A stretch of DNA of 43,403 nt from an uncultured Phocaeicola sp. Its GTDB lineage: Bacteria > Bacteroidota > Bacteroidia > Bacteroidales > Bacteroidaceae. Of the stretch, positions 32,546 through 41,646 are shown piece by piece (the first letter of the stretch is position 1; every line of letters begins with the position of its first letter). A model generated the notes under the pieces. It ran no database searches. It saw only the letters and a program-made list of their open reading frames with translations, and was not told the origin of the DNA. Both the position numbers and the translations under genes were made by a program. The stretch is taken from positions 1-43,403 of the forward strand of contig CALUPA010000016.1 in the NCBI GenBank assembly GCA_944322395.1, written 5' to 3'.

Positions 32546-33919
32546 ATGAAGAAAAAAGTAATCTTAGTACCGTTGGTCATCGCCCTGGGCGGCGTACTGA
32601 CCTACCGACTGGTCAACACACCTCCGTCGGACAACCTCCCGATGAACGACATGATGGAGCAGATTCTAACCGATGGCGGCTGTATGGCATGCCACGTGTC
32701 AAATCCTGAATTGCCATTCTATGCCAATCTTCCCATAGCAGGCGATGTGGTGAAGGAAGATATCCGTCTGGCATACCGTTCGTACGACATCCAGCCTATG
32801 TACGATGCCATCCGCAACGACGGCACAGTGAGCGAAGTCGACCTTGCCAAAGTAGAGAAAGTGATAAAGGACGGCACCATGCCACTGGCCAAATACTACC
32901 TCATCCACTGGGGTTCTTCACTCACATCCAAGGAGACAAAAATGGCTCTCGACTGGATAAGCAAGCACCGTGCTGCTAAATACCCTAACTCACTTGCAGC
33001 AGTAGAGTTTGCCAACGAGCCAGTGCGCCCTGTACACGACTCTGTACCTGTCGACCTGCGTAAAGTCATCCTCGGAGAAATGCTATTCCATGACACACGC
33101 CTGTCTGTCGACAATACCGTATCATGTGCCACATGTCATGCCCTCAACACAGCCGGAGTGGACAACAAGCGCTTCTCCGAAGGTGTCAGAGGCCAGGTTG
33201 GTGGAGTAAACGCCCCAACAGTATTCAATGCCCACTACAATTTCGTACAGTTCTGGGACGGACGTGCCAAGACCCTTGCCGACCAGGCAGGCGGACCTCC
33301 TCTCAACCCTATCGAGATGGGACACACCAGCTTCGACGATATCTGTGCAGCCCTGGCAGCCGACAAGGATTTCACAGCCGCCTTCACACAGGTATATCCC
33401 GAAGGTCTCACACAGGCAACCATCACCGATGCCATCCAGGAGTTCGAACGCACACTTCTCACCCCTGACTCACCATTCGACAAGTATCTGAAAGGAGACA
33501 AGACAGCCCTCACAGCCGACGAGATCAGCGGCTACGAGCTCTTCAAGAAATACAACTGTGCTACCTGCCACGTAGGCGAGAACCTTGGAGGCCAGTCATA
33601 CGAGCTTATGGGAATCAAGGCAGACTATTTTGGCGACCGCGGTACAGAAATCACTTTCGAGGACCACGGACGCAACAAGGAAACCAAGACCGACCACGAC
33701 ATGCACCGTTTCAAGGTACCGGGCTTGCGTAATATAGCGCTCACCGCACCATACTTCCACGACGGTACAAAGGCCACCCTCGAAGAAGCCGTAAAAGACA
33801 TGGCACACTACGAAGTCGGAATCGACCTCAGCGACAGCGAGACAGCCCTCATAGTGAAATTCCTTCACACCCTCACCGGCGAATACAAGGGCAAGCCTCT
33901 TACAAACGACAATATGTAA
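32546..33919 (+). CDS. Three-haem cytochrome c peroxidase
   Basis: This 457-residue protein has an N-terminal membrane anchor or signal (KKKVILVPLVIALGGVLTYRLV) and three CxxCH haem sites: Cys46-MA-Cys49-His50, Cys194-AT-Cys197-His198 and Cys338-AT-Cys341-His342. The latter two with GVRGQVGGVNAPTVFNAHYNFVQFWDGRAKTL and VPGLRNIALTAPYFHDGT are the classic di-haem CcpA/MauG peroxidase. The first is an extra N-terminal haem domain that could act as a built-in electron donor. It should reduce hydrogen peroxide in the periplasm. Co-transcription with resB and ccsA explains how it receives haem. Confidence 0.93.
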   Translation: MKKKVILVPLVIALGGVLTYRLVNTPPSDNLPMNDMMEQILTDGGCMACHVSNPELPFYANLPIAGDVVKEDIRLAYRSYDIQPMYDAIRNDGTVSEVDLAKVEKVIKDGTMPLAKYYLIHWGSSLTSKETKMALDWISKHRAAKYPNSLAAVEFANEPVRPVHDSVPVDLRKVILGEMLFHDTRLSVDNTVSCATCHALNTAGVDNKRFSEGVRGQVGGVNAPTVFNAHYNFVQFWDGRAKTLADQAGGPPLNPIEMGHTSFDDICAALAADKDFTAAFTQVYPEGLTQATITDAIQEFERTLLTPDSPFDKYLKGDKTALTADEISGYELFKKYNCATCHVGENLGGQSYELMGIKADYFGDRGTEITFEDHGRNKETKTDHDMHRFKVPGLRNIALTAPYFHDGTKATLEEAVKDMAHYEVGIDLSDSETALIVKFLHTLTGEYKGKPLTNDNM

Positions 33920-33940
33920 CACACTGACATATTAAAACAA

Positions 33941-33990
33941 ATAAAACTCCCTTACGTCATGGCCCGCGGCCTTGCGTAAGGGAGTTTTAT
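33941..33990. terminator. Bidirectional terminator between the peroxidase and the polysaccharide operon
   Basis: A 16-bp perfect stem (33941-33956 with 33975-33990) encloses an 18-nt loop that contains a further GGCC/GGCC stem. It lies between convergent genes, ending 1 bp before the stop codon of the glycosyltransferase. Confidence 0.88.
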
Positions 33991-33991
33991 T

Positions 33992-34771
33992 TCACCTCCG
34001 TATCTTCGACATTATCACCTCGCCCACCTTATACACATACCTCAGCGAGAGCAACAACCAGTTCGTATACACCTTGTTTTCCCTGAATGCCCTCAGGTGT
34101 TCTTTCATTATCATTTTGTGACTTCCCAGTCCCGAGGTGCTCACACCGCCCGTTCTCATCGTCACGAAGTCCTCCTCCAGATACTTTGTCCTTATCCGGT
34201 TTATGAATATTGCTCTCAGCAGGAATTCAAAGTCCGCCGCGATTCTGTACGATGTGTCATACAGCCCTATCCTGTCGAAACACTCCCTCTTCATGTAGAA
34301 CGAAGGATGCGCCGGCATGAATCCCAGTCTCATCAGCCATCTTCTGAAAACCTTCGACGAGTAATACCTAACCGTCTTTTCCAGATTTCCGTCGTCCACG
34401 AAATGAATGTCCGCATACACGGCATCCACATCATTCTGTTCGAAAGCCCTGTTTATATGTTCCAGCACATTATCGCGGGTATAGAAGTCATCCGAGTTCA
34501 GTATTCCCACCACGTCACCCGTAGCCATCCTTATACCCTTGTTCATGGCATCGTATATCCCTTTGTCGCTTTCGCTTATCCATTTCATCCTTCCACCGAA
34601 TTCAGGCTCATATCGTTTCACTGTCTCCATGGTTCCGTCCTTCGATTTTCCGTCCACTATTATATATTCAATGTCACTGTGAGTCTGTCTCAATACCGAT
34701 TCTATGGTATCCTTTACCGTAGCCTCCGAATTATATGTTGCAGTTATTATCGAAATCTTCATGTCTGTCAT
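33992..34771 (-). CDS. Family 2 glycosyltransferase
   Basis: This 259-residue GT-A enzyme starts KISIITATYNSEATVKDTIESVL, followed by the nucleotide-sugar and metal motifs IIVDGKSKDGT and GILNSDDFY (DxD-like). The segment PAHPSFYMKRECFDRIGLYDTSYRIAADFEFLLRA is typical of WcaA-like enzymes. It transfers a sugar to a growing surface glycan; donor and acceptor are unknown. It is the last gene of the nine-gene cluster. The start overlaps the stop of the preceding gene (ATGA), so translation is probably coupled. Confidence 0.93.
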   Translation of the reverse strand: MTDMKISIITATYNSEATVKDTIESVLRQTHSDIEYIIVDGKSKDGTMETVKRYEPEFGGRMKWISESDKGIYDAMNKGIRMATGDVVGILNSDDFYTRDNVLEHINRAFEQNDVDAVYADIHFVDDGNLEKTVRYYSSKVFRRWLMRLGFMPAHPSFYMKRECFDRIGLYDTSYRIAADFEFLLRAIFINRIRTKYLEEDFVTMRTGGVSTSGLGSHKMIMKEHLRAFRENKVYTNWLLLSLRYVYKVGEVIMSKIRR

Positions 34772-35856
34772 TTGTTGTTTATGCTGTTCCAGGCTGTTTC
34801 ATACAGCTCCACGGTCTCCCTGTAAGCCTTGTCCCACGAAAATCTTTTGCAGTTTTCCAGTCCTTTCTCCACCACCTTCCTTCTGGTCTCTTCATTCTCC
34901 AGCATCTTCAGTTTCTCCACAGTCTCCTGTTCCGTTTCCGCGTTGTTTATCAGCAGCGTGTCATCTCCCGTCACTTCCGGAATCGACGAGCCGTTGAATG
35001 CAATCACCGGACATCCCGCCCTTTGAGCCTCTATCACCGGAATCCCGAACCCCTCGTATTCCGACGGATACAGCAGCGCATAAGCATTGTTGTACACTAT
35101 GTTCAGCTGTCCGTTGTCTATAAATCCAGTACAGAAATACCTTTCCGGTCTGTCCAGATATCCGTCCACCATACTTTTTTCCTTGTCGCTCAGTTTTGCC
35201 CCCACAATCACCAGATTCAGGTTTGTGGCAGCCACAGCCTTCACTGCCAGTTCAAAGTTCTTGTATGCAGCCCTCGAGCCCACAAACACGGCATATTCCT
35301 GCTTTCCGTACGGCACTATACCGTCACAGCCCTTGTCCGTGAGGCAATAATCCTCCGCCACACCGTTGTATATCACCCTCACCCTGTCCTCTTTTATTTC
35401 CGGACAGAATTTCATCAGGTCCTTTTTCGTATTTTCCGATATACATATTATATAGTCCGAGTGCAGTATGGCCTTCCTCTTCTGCCATGAGTGTATCCAT
35501 TTCCTTATTCCGCTGTTATACAGCTCGTAGGTAAAGTCATGCACCGTGGTTATATTAATGGCATTCCTGTCGTTAGTATACCGGTAGTAAGTCGAGTGGA
35601 AAATATACCTGTAGTCCTTTCTCACCCTGCACGGCATATACCTTGTGGCCTTCAGGTATCTTTTCGAGTGTACGTCCTCCCTGTTCCTGTCGGGTATACA
35701 GTCGTTCAGTGCCATCACGTTTCCTTGCGGACAAGTGTTTATGCACAAATATTCATACTTGTCGTCAATGAATCTTTTCAGCAGTTCATGCCACACCACA
35801 GATATACCTCCATGATTCTGCAGTGCGAAAATTATATTGTCGAAAATTATCCTCAT
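34768..35856 (-). CDS. Family 4 glycosyltransferase
   Basis: This 362-residue GT-B enzyme has the N-terminal start MRIIFDNIIFALQNHGGISVVWHELLKRF and the C-terminal donor-binding signature LLYPSEYEGFGIPVIEAQRAGCPVIAF. The glutamates of EGFGIPVIE match the GT4 EX7E motif. HDFTYELYNSGIRKWIHSWQKRKAI contains the conserved acceptor-side histidine. It is retaining by family. It overlaps both neighbours by 4 bp, marking a tightly coupled operon. Confidence 0.93.
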   Translation of the reverse strand: MRIIFDNIIFALQNHGGISVVWHELLKRFIDDKYEYLCINTCPQGNVMALNDCIPDRNREDVHSKRYLKATRYMPCRVRKDYRYIFHSTYYRYTNDRNAINITTVHDFTYELYNSGIRKWIHSWQKRKAILHSDYIICISENTKKDLMKFCPEIKEDRVRVIYNGVAEDYCLTDKGCDGIVPYGKQEYAVFVGSRAAYKNFELAVKAVAATNLNLVIVGAKLSDKEKSMVDGYLDRPERYFCTGFIDNGQLNIVYNNAYALLYPSEYEGFGIPVIEAQRAGCPVIAFNGSSIPEVTGDDTLLINNAETEQETVEKLKMLENEETRRKVVEKGLENCKRFSWDKAYRETVELYETAWNSINNK

Positions 35857-36980
35857 TCTTTTACAATATTGTCAAACAGGTTCATCCATTGTTTCATTAT
35901 GCAGTCTGTAGAGTACTTCCTGCTATCCTCTTTAGCGTTTTCCGCCAGCATTTTCCTTTTCGCGTCATCATCCATCACTTCGATTATTGCATCAGCAAGT
36001 TTCTCCACATTCCCTTCTTCCACGAGCACCCCGTTGCGGTTGTCCTCTATTATGTCCTTTGGCCCGCATTTGCAGTCATAAGTCACAATGGCAAGCCCAT
36101 ACGACATTGCTTCCAGCAGCACCATAGGCAGCCCCTCATACCTCGACGAGAGTATGAATACCGACGACGCCTCATATTCCTTTCCTATGTTCCCTGTAGC
36201 ATCATTCAGCATCACCTTGCCCTTCAGTCCCAGGCTGTCAACCAGAGTCCTCATCTTTTCCTTCTCCTCTCCGTTGCCGAATATGTCCAGAGTCCATTCC
36301 GGATGAACGCCGCTCACCTTCTTCCATGCCATTATCATTCTTTCATAGCCCTTCTGGTACGAGAATCTTCCCACGGCTATAGCCCTTTTGCTGTCCATGT
36401 CGGCACATTTGTCCTGCAGAGTAATGAAGTTCGGTATCACCTCTATATTCTTCACCCCCTCCCAGTATCCTTTATCCTCGTGTGTCAGCACCACGAACCT
36501 GTCATATTTTTCCACCTTTTTCCTGTCCACTTCCGAGCGGTATCTGTCCACCAGTTTCCATATACCCTTTCTGTCCAGCTGGAATCTGAAGAACCTTGAA
36601 AAATGGATTTCCAGTATTTTCTTGCTTCCGTCCTTTATGTCGTACAGGAAGTTCACCTCATTGCCGAATGTCGACACCACTATGTCAGGTTTCACCCTCC
36701 TTAGAAACTCCTCCAGCCTTCTTTTGTGTATCCTCTGCTTATACTTGAAGCTTACCAGTTTCCTCACAAACGAAGTATTGTTCTCATTCTCGTAGTTAAT
36801 GTCCAGGTCATGACATTCTATCCTCCTGTCTATCCCGAAGAAAGGCTTTCTTCCTTTCTGCTCCGTAGTTACGATAAAGACCTCATATCCTTTTTCTGCC
36901 AGATAATTGGCCTTTCCCACAACCACTTTCTCCATGCCTCCGGAGTTGAATGTCCCGTGTATACAGTATACTATTTTCAT
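35853..36980 (-). CDS. Family 4 glycosyltransferase
   Basis: This 375-residue GT-B enzyme starts KIVYCIHGTFNSGGMEKVVVGKANYLAEKGYEV, with the Gly-rich motif of the first Rossmann domain. The donor domain shows AVGRFSYQKGYERMIMAWKKV and SSRYEGLPMVLLEAMSYGLAIV with the EX7E motif. It probably uses a UDP-sugar donor, but the sugar is not predictable. The start lies 2 bp before the end of the EpsG-like gene's unit and the end overlaps the next GT4 gene by 4 bp. Confidence 0.93.
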   Translation of the reverse strand: MKIVYCIHGTFNSGGMEKVVVGKANYLAEKGYEVFIVTTEQKGRKPFFGIDRRIECHDLDINYENENNTSFVRKLVSFKYKQRIHKRRLEEFLRRVKPDIVVSTFGNEVNFLYDIKDGSKKILEIHFSRFFRFQLDRKGIWKLVDRYRSEVDRKKVEKYDRFVVLTHEDKGYWEGVKNIEVIPNFITLQDKCADMDSKRAIAVGRFSYQKGYERMIMAWKKVSGVHPEWTLDIFGNGEEKEKMRTLVDSLGLKGKVMLNDATGNIGKEYEASSVFILSSRYEGLPMVLLEAMSYGLAIVTYDCKCGPKDIIEDNRNGVLVEEGNVEKLADAIIEVMDDDAKRKMLAENAKEDSRKYSTDCIMKQWMNLFDNIVKE

Positions 36981-36982
36981 AT

Positions 36983-38047
36983 TCAGAATATTTTGCTTAT
37001 CACGCTTTTATACGGCAGGAACTCTTCACCGGCCGTTCTGAAGAACGACACCTGCCTGTAAGTCCCTATCAGCAGGAAAAACGCGAACACCATTGCTTTT
37101 TGTTTCAGATTCGGAATACCGTACAGCACCATAGGTATCAGTATCACTTCCGATATATAGAAATAAATGCTTCCTCTGCCCGAAAGCTGCGGCAGGAATC
37201 CCAGTCCCAGATAAATCAGCATCGAGAGGAAATAATAGTTGAACAGCAGTGTCCCCCCCTCGTTCTTCTCTATCTCGTGCCTGTATAAGTAGAAGATAAA
37301 GAACACCGTCAGTCTCAGCAGCATGGCCAGGTTTAGTCCGAACCTCAGTCCTTCTTCCGATTCGGAATAGAATTCCAGTTTCTGCGATATGAATTCCGGA
37401 AATATTCCTATGTACTGCGTGAATATATTTGTCATCCCTATGTTCACCACCAGTGCTGCCATGAGCAGCATCAGGTAATACCTTCCCTTGATATAGTTCT
37501 TAGGCACAAAGAACGACAGCAGCGCTATGAATGCCGAGTTATGCACCATTGTGGCAAGGAGTATCAGCATCAGTCTCCTCATCCTGTTCATGCACACCAG
37601 TGCCGGCAGTACAATGGCTATTGCCAGCCCCTGCCTGTACTGTCCCATGAAGTACAGATATACCAGCACTCCCAGCAGCAGGAAATGCGACAGCATCGGA
37701 TAATATGAGTTTCTGTACAGATATCTCGACAGCATTGTACACGAGAGTATTGCAAACAGCACATACAGCAGCCTGAACGACGGCATTACGTAGTTCAGCA
37801 GTGCATATCCCTTTTCCACCATGAGATACTCCGCGTTGTTCTGCCAGAAACTGGAGTGCAGCACATCGTAATAATATTTGTAGCTGTCATAGTCGAATCC
37901 GCAGTCTCTGAATCCCACGAAGCAGATCAGGAATATGGTATACAGTGCCATGATACCGAATTTCACCTCCACCCTCATTTCCTTGCCGAACACCTCGGCA
38001 AATGCAACCGTAGCTGTCAGAATGAATATAAGCAAGTATATTATCAT
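36983..38047 (-). CDS. EpsG/Wzy-type polysaccharide polymerase
   Basis: This 354-residue protein has about ten transmembrane segments and a large central periplasmic loop region. The early motif GFRDCGFDYDSYKYYYD is typical of EpsG proteins, which polymerise repeat units of exopolysaccharides or O-antigens. In this cluster, with a Wzx flippase at the other end, it is the likely Wzy polymerase. The frame extends to 38077, but the ATG at 38047 (MIIYLLIFILTATVAFAEV) lies after the stop of the preceding gene and opens the first membrane segment, so it is preferred. Confidence 0.85.
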   Translation of the reverse strand: MIIYLLIFILTATVAFAEVFGKEMRVEVKFGIMALYTIFLICFVGFRDCGFDYDSYKYYYDVLHSSFWQNNAEYLMVEKGYALLNYVMPSFRLLYVLFAILSCTMLSRYLYRNSYYPMLSHFLLLGVLVYLYFMGQYRQGLAIAIVLPALVCMNRMRRLMLILLATMVHNSAFIALLSFFVPKNYIKGRYYLMLLMAALVVNIGMTNIFTQYIGIFPEFISQKLEFYSESEEGLRFGLNLAMLLRLTVFFIFYLYRHEIEKNEGGTLLFNYYFLSMLIYLGLGFLPQLSGRGSIYFYISEVILIPMVLYGIPNLKQKAMVFAFFLLIGTYRQVSFFRTAGEEFLPYKSVISKIF

Positions 38048-38060
38048 GTTTGCAGTATGT

Positions 38061-39206
38061 TTATACGATACTTTCAATTTCTTTCATAAAGTTGTCCGCA
38101 TTGTTTATGTCCTTTGCGCGTAATGCCGACAGTCCGGCATATCTATCCATCTCCTCGCGGTTTTCCAGCAGCAGTTTTATGCATCTGTACACAGACTCCT
38201 CATCATGTCCGGCCATCAGTCCGTATTCTCCGTCATTCAGAATTTCCGTACCTCCTGTCGTTCTGGTCGATATTACCGGTTTGCCCAGACATATTGCCTC
38301 GCACACAGTCAGCGGATACCCCTCCGAGTCCGAAGTGCTTATATAGATGTCGGCAGCCTTCATATACGGGTACGGATTCCTCATGAATCCCAGGAATTTC
38401 ACCTCATCCTTCAGGTTCATGCTTTCCGCCTGGCTTTTCAGCTCCTTCATCATATACCCGTCGCCCACTATCCACACCTCTGCATCCAGTCCGTCATCCT
38501 TAATCCTTTTCACAGCTTTCAGCAGCAGGCCAATGTTTTTCACCGGCACCAGCCGGCACACAGTGCACAGTGTAGTCTTACTCTTCACCACCTCTTTTTC
38601 TCCGGCTTTTCGGTTTATTTCCTCCATGTCTATAGGATTATACAGCACAGTCTGTTCCTTCTTTATGGTGTACATTCTGTTCAGGGCATCTTTCGCATCA
38701 CCCGACACGAACACTATCCTGTCCATCATGTTGTATATCCTCTCCTCCATCTTCCCTCTGTACGAACATGCATCCACGGTCCAGTGGTTCTTCATCAGGT
38801 CGCAGTGCACCCATGTCACATGTTTTTTCCCGTACCCCATCAGTTTTGAGTGGAAATACAGCGCCGGTCCCTCCAGAAAGGACACAATCGTGTCATACCT
38901 TCTGTTCCCTATTTTTCTTTTCATTCTTGGAATCAGGCTCCAGTTATGATAAGCCACGTTCAGTTTCAGTGTTCTCATCACCTTCTGCCTTATTCTGTGA
39001 TATAGGGCAAAAGTCTTGTGTATGTAGAACATGTTCACCTTTTCCGGCACATCTTCCACCAGGCTTCCAGTCCTGTAGTCCAGCAGCAGGTCTATGCTGT
39101 ATTTCTCATAGTCCATTCTTTTCAGGATGTCTATAAGTACCTTTTCTGCCCCTCCGTCGTTCAGCGAAGGTATTATGAACAGAATCCTTTTCTTTTCACT
39201 TTTCAT
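38061..39206 (-). CDS. Family 4 glycosyltransferase
   Basis: This 381-residue GT-B enzyme starts RILFIIPSLNDGGAEKVLIDILKRM, followed by TVLYNPIDMEEINRKAGE, LCTVCRLVPVKNIGLLLKAVKRI, and the donor-site signature STSDSEGYPLTVCEAICLGKPVISTRTTGGTEIL. It is a member of the group 1 / GT4 family common in capsule and O-antigen clusters. It overlaps the end of the upstream GT25 gene by 11 bp. Confidence 0.93.
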   Translation of the reverse strand: MKSEKKRILFIIPSLNDGGAEKVLIDILKRMDYEKYSIDLLLDYRTGSLVEDVPEKVNMFYIHKTFALYHRIRQKVMRTLKLNVAYHNWSLIPRMKRKIGNRRYDTIVSFLEGPALYFHSKLMGYGKKHVTWVHCDLMKNHWTVDACSYRGKMEERIYNMMDRIVFVSGDAKDALNRMYTIKKEQTVLYNPIDMEEINRKAGEKEVVKSKTTLCTVCRLVPVKNIGLLLKAVKRIKDDGLDAEVWIVGDGYMMKELKSQAESMNLKDEVKFLGFMRNPYPYMKAADIYISTSDSEGYPLTVCEAICLGKPVISTRTTGGTEILNDGEYGLMAGHDEESVYRCIKLLLENREEMDRYAGLSALRAKDINNADNFMKEIESIV

Positions 39207-39933
39207 TTTCGTAGCGGTTGGATGCTTTTAGAATTCTTCTCATCATCAGTCTGCCCATATTTCTCACATACCAGCTCTTCTGCGGTCTTTCATCCTGGGC
39301 ATACCCCATATTAATCACCGAGCCCAGTCCGCTCCAGTCCTGGTCCACCAGATGCGGGCACAGTCCGGTCAGTTCCACCCCGCATTTTTTCCTGAACAGG
39401 AACCAGTTGTCGGCCAGCACATACGGATATTCTTCCGTCATCACTTTTGCCGCCGCCCTGTTTATCACATACGAGTGTGTCATGAATGCGTCATACACCT
39501 CTGCCAGCCTGTAGTCCGTCCCATCCAGGTTCTTCATTCCCGTAAACCAGTACCCTCCGGACAGCAGCATTATTCTCGGCTTATCGCTATCCATGTATCT
39601 GTCTATCATCTCCATCAGCCCTTTGTCCGGTGCTTTTGTTATCACTATGTCATCTTCCAGTATCAGAGCACATTTTTCGTTCTCCTCCACTATTTTCCTG
39701 TAGCATTTCTGATGGCTGAGGGTGCATCCTATCTCTCCCGGTCTTACATCCCTGGTATACAGTCTCCTGAACCTCTTTCTGTCAAATTTCCTGTCAAGTT
39801 CCTGTTCGTCCATTTTTCTTCCGTCCACGGCCTCTATGAACTCATGTTCCGGAAAACAGAAATTCTTCATCAGTCCGTCCATTCTTGTCTTCCTGTCCGT
39901 CGACGATGCCAGATTTATTATATACGTTTTCAT
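39196..39933 (-). CDS. Family 25 glycosyltransferase
   Basis: This 245-residue protein matches GT25, the family of LPS galactosyl- and glucosyltransferases. It starts KTYIINLASSTDRKTRMDGLMKNF, continues with GEIGCTLSHQKCYRKIVEENEKCALILEDDIVI with the metal-binding EDD, and has the C-terminal NRAAAKVM segment. It adds a hexose to an LPS- or O-antigen-like acceptor. Its start overlaps the stop codon of the GT32 gene by 4 bp. Confidence 0.92.
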   Translation of the reverse strand: MKTYIINLASSTDRKTRMDGLMKNFCFPEHEFIEAVDGRKMDEQELDRKFDRKRFRRLYTRDVRPGEIGCTLSHQKCYRKIVEENEKCALILEDDIVITKAPDKGLMEMIDRYMDSDKPRIMLLSGGYWFTGMKNLDGTDYRLAEVYDAFMTHSYVINRAAAKVMTEEYPYVLADNWFLFRKKCGVELTGLCPHLVDQDWSGLGSVINMGYAQDERPQKSWYVRNMGRLMMRRILKASNRYENEK

Positions 39934-40628
39934 GATTTCTTTATAAATTTCCTGTATGTCTTTTTATACAGCGAGAACAAAAATCTGTTATTTGAAATAA
40001 AGTCATATATTGCGGTCATGGCCTTCTGTTTGTTCGATACCCACGATCCTGCAAAATGATGTATCGTGTATGTATTCCTGGTTCTGTTTATCTTCCCTGT
40101 CTTGAAAGATTTTGCCGTGAAATACTCCGGCGGCATAATTCTGAACGTATTTCTTTCCTCCTCCAGTCTTTCAAACAGTATTTCAGGCAGAGGCTTCGTG
40201 TCGTAGCTTCCATCCTCCTTTATGAAACTTCTGTCGGCATAATAGTCCATACATTTTTTCACCCATGGCGCATTTTTCTCCGCACCGAATATTCCGGCTT
40301 CTATTCCGGCATTGCTTTCATATCCCAGCAAATACCCCTTTTCCAGCAGTTCGTCCAGCGGTTTCACCACCTCAATGTCCATATCCATATATATTCCGCC
40401 ATGGTTGTACACCGCATATAGTCTTATATAGTCCGCTGCAAATGCATATTTTCTTGCATCGAAAGCCTGCCTGGTCCACTGCATACTGTCCAGGTCGAAT
40501 CTTTTCCTGTTCCATAGCATGAACTCATAGTCCGGCAACATCGTTTTCCAGCTCTCCATGCATTTCTTCAGGTTCTCCGGCACAGGATCGTCGCTGAGCC
40601 AGCAGTAATGTATTATTTTAGGAATCAT
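39930..40628 (-). CDS. Family 32 glycosyltransferase (DxD sugar-binding)
   Basis: This 232-residue protein starts IPKIIHYCWLSDDPVPENLKKCMESWKTMLP and has FAADYIRLYAVYNHGGIYMDMDIEVVKPLDELL with the DxD metal motif (MDMD). This is the GT32 family, retaining enzymes related to OCH1-like and capsular hexosyltransferases. The C-terminus ends in a basic KKTYRKFIKK tail that may contact the membrane. Confidence 0.93.
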   Translation of the reverse strand: MIPKIIHYCWLSDDPVPENLKKCMESWKTMLPDYEFMLWNRKRFDLDSMQWTRQAFDARKYAFAADYIRLYAVYNHGGIYMDMDIEVVKPLDELLEKGYLLGYESNAGIEAGIFGAEKNAPWVKKCMDYYADRSFIKEDGSYDTKPLPEILFERLEEERNTFRIMPPEYFTAKSFKTGKINRTRNTYTIHHFAGSWVSNKQKAMTAIYDFISNNRFLFSLYKKTYRKFIKKS

Positions 40629-40635
40629 AATTCTG

Positions 40636-41640
40636 TTATCTTTTGTTTATAAGTCTGTAAGTTTTCATTACGGCATATATCGCTGCGGCAGGCAAGTTCA
40701 TCTTTATGCATTCTGCCAGCACCTTATAGATGCCACATCCCGGTATATAATATTCCTTTATCCTTTCTTTTTCTTTTCTTGCCCTTTCCACCACATCTCT
40801 GTAGTTTCCCTTGTCCGAGTTTGTTATGGCCTTCATCATCTGGTCTAATCCGAATTCCGAGTAAATCTTTTTCAGATACTCCCTGTCCTCAATTCCCATC
40901 ATGTCTCTCAGCACATCCATCTCCTTTATCAGTGTTTCTGCCACCCTCAGATATTCTTCCGCCGGATGAAACCTTGTCGAAAGTGTTTCCTCTCCGGTTC
41001 TCATATAGTGGTATGTCACTTCCTTCCTCAGTATTATGTTATCCACACATTGCAGATACTGCCACACGAATATATGGTCCTCATGCGTCGATATATCCTT
41101 CCTGAACCTTATTTTTCCCCTGTCCAGCACAGCCTTGCTGTACAGCTTTCCGTACGGACATCCGTTTCCCAGGACGTTATACTTCACTATATAGTCCTGT
41201 TCCTTTTTCCCGAAGCAGGCATTGTCGTATTCGAAGAAAGGCTTGTTCAGCGACCTGTCGTTCTCAAAGTCATACAGTATACCCTGCATCACAACCGAAT
41301 TTTCATTTTTACATTCGTCGAATATCTCCAGATATCTGTCCTCCACCCAGTCATCACTGTCCACAAAGCACACCCAGTCCGCCTTTGCCATCTCTATACC
41401 TGTGTTTCTTGCCACACTCACTCCTTCGTTCTTCTTGTGCACCACAGTTATTCTTCCGTCTTTCCGGGCATATTCGTCACATATTTTCCCCGATCCGTCC
41501 GGACTGCCGTCGTCCACCAGCAGCAGTTCGAAGTTTTCCAGTGTCTGGTTCAATATGCTTTCTATGCATCCCGATATATATTTTTCGGCCTTGTATACCG
41601 GAACAATGACCGCTATGTCAGGTTTTCCCGTATTATTCAT
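40636..41640 (-). CDS. Family 2 glycosyltransferase
   Basis: This 334-residue GT-A enzyme starts DIAVIVPVYKAEKYISGCIESILNQTLENFELLLVDDGSPDGSG and then has GVSVARNTGIEMAKADWVCFVDSDDWVEDRYL with the DxDD metal motif. A helical C-terminal extension of about 130 residues could bind membrane or partner proteins. It lies 7 bp after the preceding gene of the cluster and its product probably transfers the next sugar of the repeat unit. Confidence 0.94.
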   Translation of the reverse strand: MNNTGKPDIAVIVPVYKAEKYISGCIESILNQTLENFELLLVDDGSPDGSGKICDEYARKDGRITVVHKKNEGVSVARNTGIEMAKADWVCFVDSDDWVEDRYLEIFDECKNENSVVMQGILYDFENDRSLNKPFFEYDNACFGKKEQDYIVKYNVLGNGCPYGKLYSKAVLDRGKIRFRKDISTHEDHIFVWQYLQCVDNIILRKEVTYHYMRTGEETLSTRFHPAEEYLRVAETLIKEMDVLRDMMGIEDREYLKKIYSEFGLDQMMKAITNSDKGNYRDVVERARKEKERIKEYYIPGCGIYKVLAECIKMNLPAAAIYAVMKTYRLINKR

Positions 41641-41646
41641 ACCGTG

